33,271 nucleotides of DNA. It comes from Spirochaetaceae bacterium. Its GTDB lineage: Bacteria > Spirochaetota > Spirochaetia > SZUA-6 > Bin103. Location: the NCBI GenBank assembly GCA_026710565.1, contig JAPOQV010000581.1, positions 1 to 33,271 of the forward strand, written 5' to 3'. This document shows, in pieces, positions 25,975-33,166 of this stretch (the stretch's first letter is position 1; the number at the start of each line of letters is the position of its first letter). A model generated the notes under the pieces. It ran no database searches. It saw only the letters and a list, made by a program, of their open reading frames with translations, and had not been told where the DNA came from. The position numbers and the translations under genes are program-made.

Positions 25975-26060
25975 GGACCGCCGGCGCCGGTGCGGGCCAG
26001 GTCGGTCAGCTTGGCGCGATCGGGTTTGCCGAGGGGCGTGAGGGCGGTCGCCGGCAGCGG
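25968..26060 (-). pseudogene. menE 3'-end remnant
   Basis: The minus strand encodes the last ~29 residues of a MenE protein (ALTPLGKPDRAKL...GGPD, stop at 25970-25968), closely matching the end of the intact menE at 29307. Upstream it runs without a break into the methyltransferase remnant at about 26060, so it has no start and cannot be a gene. The differences from the intact copy are largely silent or conservative, which suggests it came from a diverged menE and was not simply copied recently from the neighbour. Confidence 0.88.
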
Positions 26061-26333
26061 ATGGTGTCGTCGATCAGAACCTTGGGGTGGACCTTCTCCT
26101 GGATGAACAGGCGGGGGCGCCTGCACCACGAGGTCGGACCAGTCCTGCCCGTCCTTGCCGCGCCAGACGAGTTGGGGATCGAGGTCGCGGTTGCGGCGCT
26201 GGTACGCCACTTGGATGGGGCTCCGATCGGTCTTCTCCATCACGGACTGGTACTCAGCCGTGGGGATGTTCCTGCGCGACGCTTCGTCGTGCGTGATCGT
26301 TTCAACCGACTTGGGGCTCTTCTTCTTTGCCGT
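26061..26333 (-). pseudogene. N-terminal remnant of a site-specific DNA methyltransferase
   Basis: Reading the minus strand from 26333 gives AKKKSPKSVETITHDEASR, RNIPTAEYQSVMEK, AYQRRNRDLDPQLVWRGKD and QDWSDLVVQAP, then after a one-base insertion near 26112 LFIQEKVHPKVLIDD. This is the characteristic start of adenine-specific methyltransferases linked to BPTD_3080/type III-like restriction systems. Three lesions are visible: the position of the start codon reads ACG (26333-26331), there is a +1 frameshift, and the sequence is cut off at the junction with the menE remnant, before any catalytic motif. It lies 13 bp downstream of the DUF4276 gene on the same strand, as if once in the same operon. 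Confidence 0.87.
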
Positions 26334-26346
26334 CTATGCGCTTGTC

Positions 26347-26928
26347 CTATAACAACTCGGTGACGGTGCGCCACATCTTGTCGAATGACGGTGCTCCGCG
26401 TCTTGCCATGGAGAGGTCGAACAGACTGCTCAGTGCAGGTTGGTCGCGTGTCTCCTTGTATGCTCGGCCCGGTGGCATGCGCGAGGTCAGCCAACCTTTC
26501 GCGTCACGGATCGACTCGGGGTGGTTCGGCGCGGTGGTGTCGTCTGGGAGGCCACGGCGTCCTGCGATCGAGTCTGCGGCTGCGAGAAACCACGCCTCGT
26601 ATTCGCGCTTCGCCAGCACCACCTTGATGTGGCGGTCGCTGCGTGTGCTCGTGGCCCGGTGGAGAATCGTCGCAGCGAGTTCCGAAGGACAATCGTCGTC
26701 GGCATCAAGGACGATCAGTACTCCGCCATCGGGGCCGGACTGACGCGCCGCCAAGTCAACGTACCGCTCCAGTTCACTTTCCTTGAGGAAGCGGTCGCGC
26801 TTTACCCGAATCGGTCTTCGCACCTGCGGTACGGTTCCGGGAAGGACGGTGGCAGCGATGCGCCGGATCAGGATCGGTATGGCGTCCACTTCGCCCGGCC
26901 CTTCCACTATCGCGACGATAGTTGACAT
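26347..26928 (-). CDS. DUF4276 TOPRIM-like protein, partner of the AAA ATPase
   Basis: 193 residues, full length for DUF4276. The N-terminal IVEGPGEVDAIPILIRRI supplies the TOPRIM-type acid Glu9 (also Glu13), and IVLDADDDCP (73-81) the DxD acids Asp75 and Asp77. RPIRVKRDRFLK, VLAKREYEAWFLAA (104-117) and FDKMWRTV are family blocks. TOPRIM folds of this kind act as metal-dependent nucleases in OLD, Gabija and PARIS-type defence. The ATG is 3 bp after the stop of the AAA ATPase, so the two are co-translated. The pair resembles the ATPase + TOPRIM arrangement of PARIS but with different families. Function is inferred from fold and neighbours. Confidence 0.85.
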   Translation of the reverse strand: MSTIVAIVEGPGEVDAIPILIRRIAATVLPGTVPQVRRPIRVKRDRFLKESELERYVDLAARQSGPDGGVLIVLDADDDCPSELAATILHRATSTRSDRHIKVVLAKREYEAWFLAAADSIAGRRGLPDDTTAPNHPESIRDAKGWLTSRMPPGRAYKETRDQPALSSLFDLSMARRGAPSFDKMWRTVTELL

Positions 26929-26931
26929 CGG

Positions 26932-28185
26932 TCAGCGGGTGCGGGCGAACAGATCGAGCTGGCGGGGAGTTGCGTGCTCCGGATCGGGGCGCAACTGGTC
27001 CATCCGCAACAACTCACCGGCGGTGAACAGGTGATCGCGCAGCGCGGAGCGCCCGGCATCGTCCAGGGGGCCGATTCTGGTTTCGGCATGTTCGGACAGG
27101 ACGGCCAGGATCGCGCTGTCGGGGATGGCGTCGTTGTCGAGCAGATCCGCGCTGTGGCTCGTCACTACTACCTGGGCCAACTGGCTGGCGTCGGTGAGGC
27201 TGTCGATGAGGACTCCGGCGGCGGCGGGATGCAGGGCGCTCTCCGGTTCTTCGATGCCCACCAGATGGCGGCGTCCCGGCGTTTCGCCGTTGCCCTGAAA
27301 CAGCGCAACCAGGACGCCAAGTGCACGCAGCGTGCCGTCGGACATGTTGCTGGCCAGGAACCGCCATGGATGCTTGGCTCCCCGCACCTCCTGATGGAAA
27401 TCGAGCGTGAGCTTGCTGCCCATGGTTCGTGCTGCCACGCCCGTGACGCCGGGAGTGATCGCTGCAAGGTACTCTTCGACGGCCGTCTGGCGGCCTCCGT
27501 CGAGGTTGGAAAGCACGCTCGCCAAGTTGCTGCCATCCCGTTTCAGGAGCTCGCCCGGGTCGGGTGCCTGGAGGTCCCGGATCGCATCCGGATTCAGGTT
27601 GTAGAAGCCCATTCCGGACAATGCGTCATAGACGGAACGGAACATGTCGAACCCGGACATGTTGACGAGATAGAGGCGGTCGCTGGCGCACGCCGGGGGA
27701 TTGGGTATCGTGCTGGCTTCCACGTTGCCGCTTGCTACCTTGTAGGAGCCGTGGCCGCCCTCGCCCGCGACGAAGCACTCCTCCTGCTGGACGCTGTAGC
27801 GACCACCGGGCTTCGCGGCAACCTGAAACGCATACCAGCCGACCGCGCGAGGGAGCTGAAGATCGAGTCGTATGCCGAAGTGATTGGGGTGGCCTCCCGA
27901 GCGTCTCCGCACCTCCTGTATGCCGCCACGGTCGCGCAGCGCGTGATCCAGTGAGAAGCGCAGCGCATCCGCGACGAAGCGCAGTGCGTCCAGGAAGTTG
28001 CTCTTCCCGCAGCCGTTGGGGCCGACCAGGAAGCAGAGCGGGTCCGGCTCCACGTCACAGGTAGCGATGCTCTTGTAGTTCCGCAGGCGGATACGGGTCA
28101 CCAGCCTCGGATCTGAGTCTCCGTCAGTCCCGTGAGCGCCTCTCTTGGCAGCCTCCCGGAGGCGACCGCCGCTATCGTTGCTCAC
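26932..28185 (-). CDS. AAA family ATPase (AAA_21, SMC/OLD-like), putative defence protein
   Basis: 417 residues from GTG 28185, which overlaps the stop of the upstream restriction-enzyme remnant (GTGA). RLRNYKSIATCDVEPDPLC leads into Walker A GPNGCGKS (55-62). The middle holds a variable insertion (about 95-255). The ABC-type signature ASNMSDGTLRALGVL is followed by Walker B HLVGIEEPESALHP (Glu312-Glu313) and the switch His in VVVTSHSADLLD. All ATPase motifs are intact. ATPases of this class dimerise like SMC/Rad50 heads and control a linked effector, here the DUF4276 protein. The gene shows no damage although both outer genes of the cluster are broken, which suggests it is still selected. 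Confidence 0.9.
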   Translation of the reverse strand: MSNDSGGRLREAAKRGAHGTDGDSDPRLVTRIRLRNYKSIATCDVEPDPLCFLVGPNGCGKSNFLDALRFVADALRFSLDHALRDRGGIQEVRRRSGGHPNHFGIRLDLQLPRAVGWYAFQVAAKPGGRYSVQQEECFVAGEGGHGSYKVASGNVEASTIPNPPACASDRLYLVNMSGFDMFRSVYDALSGMGFYNLNPDAIRDLQAPDPGELLKRDGSNLASVLSNLDGGRQTAVEEYLAAITPGVTGVAARTMGSKLTLDFHQEVRGAKHPWRFLASNMSDGTLRALGVLVALFQGNGETPGRRHLVGIEEPESALHPAAAGVLIDSLTDASQLAQVVVTSHSADLLDNDAIPDSAILAVLSEHAETRIGPLDDAGRSALRDHLFTAGELLRMDQLRPDPEHATPRQLDLFARTR

Positions 28186-28418
28186 GTGGCGGCGCCCTCC
28201 CGGGTGGCAGGCCGGACTGCGTCGATCATCTCGGTCAACTGTACCTGGGTCCGTGAACCGACCCTTTTCCGGGCAGCGGGGATGGGCGTGATCAGCGAGA
28301 CGCTGCGTCGCTGGTCGATGATGAGGTTCGTGGGCTGACGGTTCTCGTCCAGCTCCCAGTGACGCCCCGGGTACTCGTAAGGCGAGTTCAGGATCGGCTT
28401 GCGAAAAAAATCATCCAT
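28182..28418 (-). pseudogene. N-terminal remnant of a BPTD_3080/type III-like restriction endonuclease
   Basis: 78 codons. Residues 1-50 (MDDFFRKPILNSPYEYP, HWELDENRQPT, LITPIPAARKR) match the distinctive N-terminus of large DEAD/DEAH-helicase restriction subunits of about 900-1000 residues. After about residue 53 the similarity I recognise stops and the frame ends 25 codons later, overlapping the AAA gene by 4 bp. The helicase and nuclease are absent. The simplest reading is a large in-frame internal deletion that kept the old stop/start overlap with the ATPase gene. A small functional leader peptide cannot be excluded. Confidence 0.78.
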
Positions 28419-28506
28419 CGGGGGGGAGTAGATATTCGACTAGTGCCGGGAGACAAGCCAGTGAACGGGCGCCTGCGGCCGAAAGGCGCACTAAGGTCCG
28501 GCCGTT

Positions 28507-28536
28507 GACGAGTGGGACACAAATGTCCTACTCGTC
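28507..28536. promoter_or_regulatory. 13-bp dyad upstream of the hicB-like gene
   Basis: GACGAGTGGGACA (28507-28519) and TGTCCTACTCGTC (28524-28536) are inverse complements at 12 of 13 positions, the odd one being a G-T wobble, with a CAAA spacer. The dyad lies about 60 bp before the HicB-like start. HicB-type antitoxins often repress their own promoter, so it may be the operator. It could also be an RNA hairpin. The rest of 28419-28597 holds a weaker GCGCCT/AGGCGC hairpin (28469-28489) and no gene, including no recognisable hicA. Confidence 0.55.
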
Positions 28537-28597
28537 GTACGTGACGGGCCAGCAGTTCATCGCTGACTCGAGTAAGCCCACGTCACCGGAGAACGCC

Positions 28598-29050
28598 ATG
28601 CGCTTTGTCTATCCAGCACGATTGCGCCGCACCGGACCTGACGAGGTCGTCGTCTCGTTCCGGGACTTGCCGGAGTGCCTGACCTCGGGCGCCGATGAAG
28701 CCGAGGCCCTCGCGGAGGCCGCGGATGCGTTGGACGTGGCTATCGCCGGCCGCATCGTGCACCCGCCTGCCGACGGCGACCCTATCCCGGTTCCGAGCGC
28801 CCGGCTCGCTGAAGAGCATGACGTTGCCGTGCCGGCGGACACCGCGGCGAAAGCCGCCCTGGTGATTGCGCTCCGCGACAGCGGTCTCTCACGGAGCGGC
28901 CTCGCGCGGCGCCTTGGCGTTGACGTGAAGGTGGTGCGCCGCATGCTCGACCCGCGGCACCGCACTGCTGCCAGCCGAATCGGTGCCGCGCTCCACGAGC
29001 TCGGGCACGAACTGGTCGTGGAGACACGCGTCCCCCAACCGGTGCGGTAG
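28598..29050 (+). CDS. HicB-like antitoxin with helix-turn-helix (solitary)
   Basis: 150 residues from ATG 28598, with GGAG 6 nt upstream. The N-terminus is the degenerate RNase H fold of HicB: MRFVYPARL, VVSFRDLPECLTSGADEAEALAEAADAL. A DNA-binding HTH follows (SGLSRSGLARRLGVDVKVVRRMLD, about 96-118). HicB neutralises the HicA mRNA interferase and represses transcription. No HicA-sized gene is visible on either side, so the antitoxin is an orphan or its toxin gene was lost. The stop codon lies inside the right-hand 27-nt repeat, so the gene ends exactly at the border of the right flanking duplication. Confidence 0.85.
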   Translation: MRFVYPARLRRTGPDEVVVSFRDLPECLTSGADEAEALAEAADALDVAIAGRIVHPPADGDPIPVPSARLAEEHDVAVPADTAAKAALVIALRDSGLSRSGLARRLGVDVKVVRRMLDPRHRTAASRIGAALHELGHELVVETRVPQPVR

Positions 29051-29069
29051 ACGCCACGGTCGTCAATCC
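29043..29069 (+). repeat. 27-nt repeat, copy 3 (5' side of the gyrI remnant)
   Basis: Begins TGCGGTAGACGCC and ends TCGTCAATCC. It contains the hicB stop codon (TAG, 29048-29050). It is the closest of the four copies to the consensus. Confidence 0.65.
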
Positions 29070-29118
29070 CCAAGAGTGCCACCGCTGTTGAGACATCAGC
29101 TTCGAAGGAGACATCACC

Positions 29119-29293
29119 ATGGAAGTTCGCATCGAGACCTTCGACGACATCGAGGTCGCCCGCGTCCGCAGAGCGGCGAGGAGGTCGGCGAACGGCCCTG
29201 CATGGACATCTATCTCAACTCGCCGGCCGATACCGCCCCTGAGCAGTTGCTGACCGACGTATGCGTGCCGTTGCGGGACCGATCGGTCCGGTA
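29119..29293 (+). pseudogene. gyrI-like remnant with 295-bp internal deletion
   Basis: ATG 29119 and its AAGGAG site match the intact gene at 25485. After 18 codons, at GTCCGC, the sequence jumps to CAGAGCGG, the equivalent of 25830. The missing 295 bp is not a multiple of three, so translation shifts frame and stops near 29253. The joint lies at a CCG triplet present at both ends of the deleted stretch, typical of slippage or end joining at microhomology. The original stop is also lost (TGA to CGA). Confidence 0.92.
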
Positions 29294-29313
29294 GACGCCG
29301 GGATCGTCACTCC
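29287..29313 (+). repeat. 27-nt repeat, copy 4 (3' side of the gyrI remnant)
   Basis: TCCGGTAGACGCC at the left and TCGTCACTCC at the right. It contains the menE stop codon on the minus strand (29309-29307). Confidence 0.65.
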
Positions 29314-30725
29314 GGACCGCCGGAGCCGAGGCGGGCCAACCCGGTCAACCGGGCGCGGTCGGGCTTGCCGAGGGGCGTGAGGGCGTCCGCCGGCATCGGC
29401 AGGTAGCGCACGGGATGCTTGTAGCGCGGCAGCCGTTCGGCGAGGAGGGCCTGCAGCTCGTCTTCGGGCGGCACGGCCCCCGGGGACTGGATGAACGCCA
29501 CCGGGCGGGAGCCGAACGCGGGGTCGGGGGCCGGGACGACCACGGCGATCGCCACCGCGGGGTGGGCGCCGAGCACCTCCTCGATCTCCTGCGGATGGAT
29601 GTTCTGGCCGCCGGAGATGAACATGCCGTCGGCGCGGCCGGTGACGGTCAGGACGCCGCCGTCGAGGTGGCCGCAGTCGCCGGTCGCGAACCAGCCACCG
29701 GGTTCCAGCGGCGGCGGTTCGATCCCGGCGCGGCCCAGGTAGCCGGCGAAGAGGGTCGCGCCGCCCACCTCGATCCGGCCGTCGCGGATGCGCAGGCGCC
29801 GGTGTGGGAGCAAGCGGCCGCTCGCGCCTGGTGGCAGTTCGGTGCCGGGGGCGGCTGTGGCGACCTGAGATGCCATCTCGGTCGAGCCGTACGTGGGCAG
29901 CACCGGGATGCCGGCCGCCCGCGCGCGCTCGAGGAGCGCAGGTGACGCCGCCTGGCCGCCGACCAGCACGCTGCGCAGGGCGCTGCGCCGGTCTGCGGGC
30001 ACCTCGATCAGGCGCTGGAGCTGAGCAGGCACCACCGAGAGACGGGTCGCATGCGGCAGCAGCGCCAGCGCCTCATCCGGGCCGCGGTCGTCCTCGCGGA
30101 AGGAGGCCGAGCGGGCGATGAGCGCCGTTGCCCCCGCGAGCAGACAGCGGAACAGGATCGACAGCCCGGCCACGTGGCAGATCGGCAGTGCCACCAGCCA
30201 GCGGTCGCCGCGTTCCAGCGGCAGATTGGCGGCCGAGCCGATCGCGCTGTAGAGGTGGTTCGCGAGCGTGTGGACCACCGCGCGCGGAGCGCCGGTGCTG
30301 CCGGAGGTCAGCAGCGCCGTGGCGGGCGCCCCGGGGTCGACCGGGTCCGCCTGCGCGCCGCCGGCCGGCAGATCCAGGTCGCCGGCGGTGAACGGCGGCC
30401 CGCAGCGCAGCTCCGTGCCCAGCTCGCGCACGCGCTGCACCGGCAGCAGCGGGCTCAGGATCAGCGGCAACAGGCCGGCGGACCACACCCCGTACAGGAA
30501 CGCGGCCAGCACGGCGCTGTTGTCGGCCTGCACGGTGAGGCGCGAGCCGGGGGGCAAGCCGTAGGCGCGGAACCGCTCCACCCAGCCGCCGGCCGCACCG
30601 GCGAGCCGGCGGTAGCTCAGCCCCTCTCCCGGCGGGTGCTCGGCGCCGGCCAGCGCGATCGATTCGCCGCGGGAGCGGAGCAGCTCGACCAGGTCGACCG
30701 GCCCGTCGTTCAGGCGATCGACCAT
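29307..30725 (-). CDS. menE: o-succinylbenzoate-CoA ligase
   Basis: 472 residues from ATG 30725, 16 bp inside the end of menA. It is an adenylate-forming enzyme that activates o-succinylbenzoate to its CoA thioester in menaquinone synthesis. The phosphate loop is TSGSTGAPRAVVHT. TYGSTEMASQVA, then GWFATGDCGHLDG, and GRADGMFISGGQNIHPQEIEE are the hinge-region motifs. The catalytic Lys is in ADALTPLGKPDRARL. It is the last gene of the men cluster, and its 3' end is the right border of the accessory island. Confidence 0.93.
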   Translation of the reverse strand: MVDRLNDGPVDLVELLRSRGESIALAGAEHPPGEGLSYRRLAGAAGGWVERFRAYGLPPGSRLTVQADNSAVLAAFLYGVWSAGLLPLILSPLLPVQRVRELGTELRCGPPFTAGDLDLPAGGAQADPVDPGAPATALLTSGSTGAPRAVVHTLANHLYSAIGSAANLPLERGDRWLVALPICHVAGLSILFRCLLAGATALIARSASFREDDRGPDEALALLPHATRLSVVPAQLQRLIEVPADRRSALRSVLVGGQAASPALLERARAAGIPVLPTYGSTEMASQVATAAPGTELPPGASGRLLPHRRLRIRDGRIEVGGATLFAGYLGRAGIEPPPLEPGGWFATGDCGHLDGGVLTVTGRADGMFISGGQNIHPQEIEEVLGAHPAVAIAVVVPAPDPAFGSRPVAFIQSPGAVPPEDELQALLAERLPRYKHPVRYLPMPADALTPLGKPDRARLTGLARLGSGGPE

Positions 30726-31600
30726 CCGATGGAGAACAGCAGGGCGTGGATGAGCATGGTGCGGGCGGTGCCGGCCAGGGCGTGGTTGAGCTCGGGAGGC
30801 CGGGTGCCGGGACGCAGCACGATCAGGATCCACGGGGTCGCGGCGATCAGCGTCATCAGGGGCAGCGCGCCGGCCCAGCGGCCGGTGGCGATCGCCAGCA
30901 CGGTCGGCACCACCGCGGCGCCGATGACGCAGCCCAGGTACTCGGCGCGCGCGAATCCGTCGCCGAAACGCACCGCCAGGGTCTGCTTGCCGGCGGAGCG
31001 GTCGGTCTCCCTGTCGCGCAGGTTGTTGACGGTCAGGATCGCCGCCGCCAGCAGGCCGGGGCCGATGCCGGCCACGATGGACTCGACCGTCCACGTGCCC
31101 GCGTGCAGGAAGTAGGTGGCCGCGACCGCGACCGGGCCGAAGAAGACGAACGCCATGACGTCGCCGAAGCCCAGGTAGCCGAGCGGCCTCGGGCCGCCGG
31201 TATAGGCGAGGGCGGCGGCGACCGAGGCGGCCAGCACCACCAGGATCGGCCAGCCGCCCACGATCGCGGCGATCACGCCGACCACGCCGGCCGCGCCGAA
31301 CACCACGGCGATGCCGCGCTTCAACTCGTCCGGCTCGAGCAGGCCGGCCTGCGCCACCCGCCGTGGACCGACCCGGTCGGCGGTATCCGCGCCGCGCGCG
31401 TGGTCGGCGTGGTCGTTGTGCAGGTTGACGCCGACCTGGATGGCCAGCGCCCCGAGGAGCGCCAGGACCGCGGCCGCCCAGGCGAAGGCGTCGTCGGCAG
31501 CCGCCATCACCGAGCCGATCAGGACCGGCGCGGCGGCGGCCGGAAGCGTGCGCGGGCGCGCCGCCTCCAGCCAGATGAGGGCCTTGCTCTTCTGCTTCAC
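30710..31600 (-). CDS. menA: 1,4-dihydroxy-2-naphthoate polyprenyltransferase
   Basis: 296 residues from GTG 31600. It is a UbiA-superfamily membrane enzyme with about eight hydrophobic helices. The first Asp-rich motif is NLHNDHADHARGADTADRVGPRR and the second is NNLRDRETDRSAGKQTLAVRFG; together they bind the Mg-polyprenyl diphosphate. ARPRTLPAAAAPVLIGS is the usual MenA start. It attaches the isoprenoid tail to give demethylmenaquinone. It lies 10 bp after menB and overlaps menE by 16 bp. Confidence 0.95.
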   Translation of the reverse strand: MKQKSKALIWLEAARPRTLPAAAAPVLIGSVMAAADDAFAWAAAVLALLGALAIQVGVNLHNDHADHARGADTADRVGPRRVAQAGLLEPDELKRGIAVVFGAAGVVGVIAAIVGGWPILVVLAASVAAALAYTGGPRPLGYLGFGDVMAFVFFGPVAVAATYFLHAGTWTVESIVAGIGPGLLAAAILTVNNLRDRETDRSAGKQTLAVRFGDGFARAEYLGCVIGAAVVPTVLAIATGRWAGALPLMTLIAATPWILIVLRPGTRPPELNHALAGTARTMLIHALLFSIGWSIA

Positions 31601-31610
31601 CCCGGCGGCG

Positions 31611-32432
31611 TCAGGGACGGCGCGGGAACCCGGAGAAGTCCGGCTGCCGCTTCTGCACGAAGGCGTCCCGGCCCTCCTGCGCCTCCTCCGTCTGGTAGAA
31701 GAGCATGGTCGCCGCTCCGGCCAGCTCCTGCAGCCCGGCCTGGCCGTCGCAGTCGGCGTTGAACGCGGCCTTCAGGCAGCGGATGGCGGTGGGCGAATGG
31801 CGGAGGATCTGCCGGCACCAGTTCACGGTCTCCGCCTCCAGGTCGGCCAGCGGCACCACCGCGTTGACCAGGCCCATCGCCAGCGCCTCCTGCGCGTCGT
31901 AGCGCTTGCACAGGTACCAGATCTCCCGCGCCTTCTTCTGGCCGACGATGCGCGCCAGGTAGCTGGCGCCGAAGCCGCCGTCGAACGACCCGACGCGCGG
32001 GCCGGTCTGTCCGAACACGGCGTTGTCGGCGGCGATCGTCAGGTCGCACATCACGTGCAGGACGTGGCCGCCGCCGATCGCGAAGCCGGCCACCATGGCG
32101 ACGATGGGCAGCGGGCAGCGGCGCATCTGCCGCTGGAACTCCAGCACGTTGAGGCGGTCGACGCCCTCCTCGTCCTGGTAGCCGGCGTGGCCGCGCACCT
32201 TCTGGTCGCCGCCGGAGCAGAACGCCAGCTCGCCGGCGCCGGTCAGGATGACCACGCCGATGCTGCTGTCGTTGGTCGCGTCGCGCAGCGCGTCCATCAT
32301 CTCCTCCACGGTCAGCGGGGTGAAGGCGTTGCGCACGTGCGGGCGGTTGATGGTGATCCTGGCGATCCCACTGGCCTTGTGGAACAGGATCTCGCGATAC
32401 GATCCGCAGGCCGTCCAATCGATCTGACTCAT
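31611..32432 (-). CDS. menB: 1,4-dihydroxy-2-naphthoyl-CoA synthase
   Basis: 273 residues, a crotonase-fold enzyme that closes the second ring of the naphthoquinone. Motifs fit MenB and not a generic enoyl-CoA hydratase: [12 protein letters not shown], the oxyanion region [45 protein letters not shown], and the C-terminal [27 protein letters not shown]. The ATG overlaps the menH stop by 4 bp. Confidence 0.97.
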   Translation of the reverse strand: MSQIDWTACGSYREILFHKASGIARITINRPHVRNAFTPLTVEEMMDALRDATNDSSIGVVILTGAGELAFCSGGDQKVRGHAGYQDEEGVDRLNVLEFQRQMRRCPLPIVAMVAGFAIGGGHVLHVMCDLTIAADNAVFGQTGPRVGSFDGGFGASYLARIVGQKKAREIWYLCKRYDAQEALAMGLVNAVVPLADLEAETVNWCRQILRHSPTAIRCLKAAFNADCDGQAGLQELAGAATMLFYQTEEAQEGRDAFVQKRQPDFSGFPRRP

Positions 32433-33166
32433 GTGTCCCGGAGCTCCTCGTCGAGGAAGGTCGCCACCTGTGTAGCAAATTCGGCGGGCTTTTCACAGAG
32501 CACGGCGTGGCCGGAACCGGGTAGCAAGCCGACGCGGAGCGCCGCGCTCCGCGTCCCCATCCTCCGGGCGACGTCCACGTAACGGGCATCGGCCTCCCCG
32601 GTCACGACCAGGGTCGGCGGCCGCAGGCGAGGCAGCTCGTCCCAAAGCGACGGCAGCGCGCCCGTGCCCAGGTGCGCCAGCGTCGCCGCCCACGCTCCGG
32701 GGTCGATCCGCAGCCGGCGCGCCAGCATGCCGCCGTAGCACGGATGGGCGCGAACCCGCGCGAAGATCGGCTGGGCGTACCAGTCGTCCAGGAAACCGCG
32801 CAGCGCCTCGCGGCCGGCAATCCCGCGCAGGCGTGCGGCCAGGCGGGCGTCGGCGCGGCGCCGCTCGGCGCGCTCCGCCGCCGTGGCCAGACCCGGGGAC
32901 CCGCACGCCAGCACGCCGGCCCGGTACCGTTCGGGGTCGCGCAACAGCAGGTGCAGCGCCAGCCGGGCGCCCATCGAGTAGCCGATCAGCACCGCGGGCC
33001 CCGGCACCGACCGGCGGATCGCCGTCTCCAGCGCCGCCAGGGTCGCATGCTCCGCCAGCGGCGGCGCCACGCACGGCATGCGCCCGGAGATGCGGTCGAC
33101 GACCGGCTGCCAGTCGGCCGGCTCGCCCAGGAAGCCGTGCAGCAGCACCGCCGCGGCACCGCTCAC
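32429..33166 (-). CDS. menH: 2-succinyl-6-hydroxy-2,4-cyclohexadiene-1-carboxylate synthase
   Basis: 245 residues from GTG 33166, which overlaps the stop of menD (GTGA). It is an alpha/beta-hydrolase fold: [12 protein letters not shown] (oxyanion hole), [10 protein letters not shown] with the nucleophile Ser64, VTGEADARY with the Asp, and [11 protein letters not shown] with the His. The MenH reaction eliminates pyruvate from SEPHCHC. Position between menD and menB confirms the call over other hydrolases. Confidence 0.92.
   Translation of the reverse strand: MSGAAAVLLHGFLGEPADWQPVVDRISGRMPCVAPPLAEHATLAALETAIRRSVPGPAVLIGYSMGARLALHLLLRDPERYRAGVLACGSPGLATAAERAERRRADARLAARLRGIAGREALRGFLDDWYAQPIFARVRAHPCYGGMLARRLRIDPGAWAATLAHLGTGALPSLWDELPRLRPPTLVVTGEADARYVDVARRMGTRSAALRVGLLPGSGHAVLCEKPAEFATQVATFLDEELRDT

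Larger units (their letters stand above)
25409..26060 (+). repeat. left copy of the island-flanking direct repeat
   Basis: This block carries an upstream leader, an intact gyrI-like gene and the last ~93 bp of a menE gene, in the same order and orientation as 29043-29398. Identity with the right copy is uneven by eye: about 90% over the leader and gyrI start, almost perfect over the last ~120 bp of gyrI, and about 84% over the menE tail. The right copy lacks 295 bp of the gyrI interior. Confidence 0.9.
29043..29398 (+). repeat. right copy of the island-flanking direct repeat
   Basis: Direct repeat of 25409-26060, with a 295-bp internal deletion in gyrI (equivalent to 25535-25829). It runs from the end of hicB through the gyrI remnant into the 3' end of the intact menE. 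Similarity to the left copy stops at about 29398, the point where the left copy switches to methyltransferase sequence. Confidence 0.9.

Noticed and set aside
28983..29294. Plus-strand frame joining the hicB end to the gyrI C-terminus
   Set aside because: It is created by the frame-shifting deletion in the gyrI remnant. Its first part is an out-of-frame reading of hicB and there is no proper start.
23848..29306. Search for an integrase, transposase or terminal inverted repeats that would explain the island
   Set aside because: None was found. The only tRNA in the window is 19 kb away and has no duplicated 3' end near the island, so tRNA-site integration is not supported.
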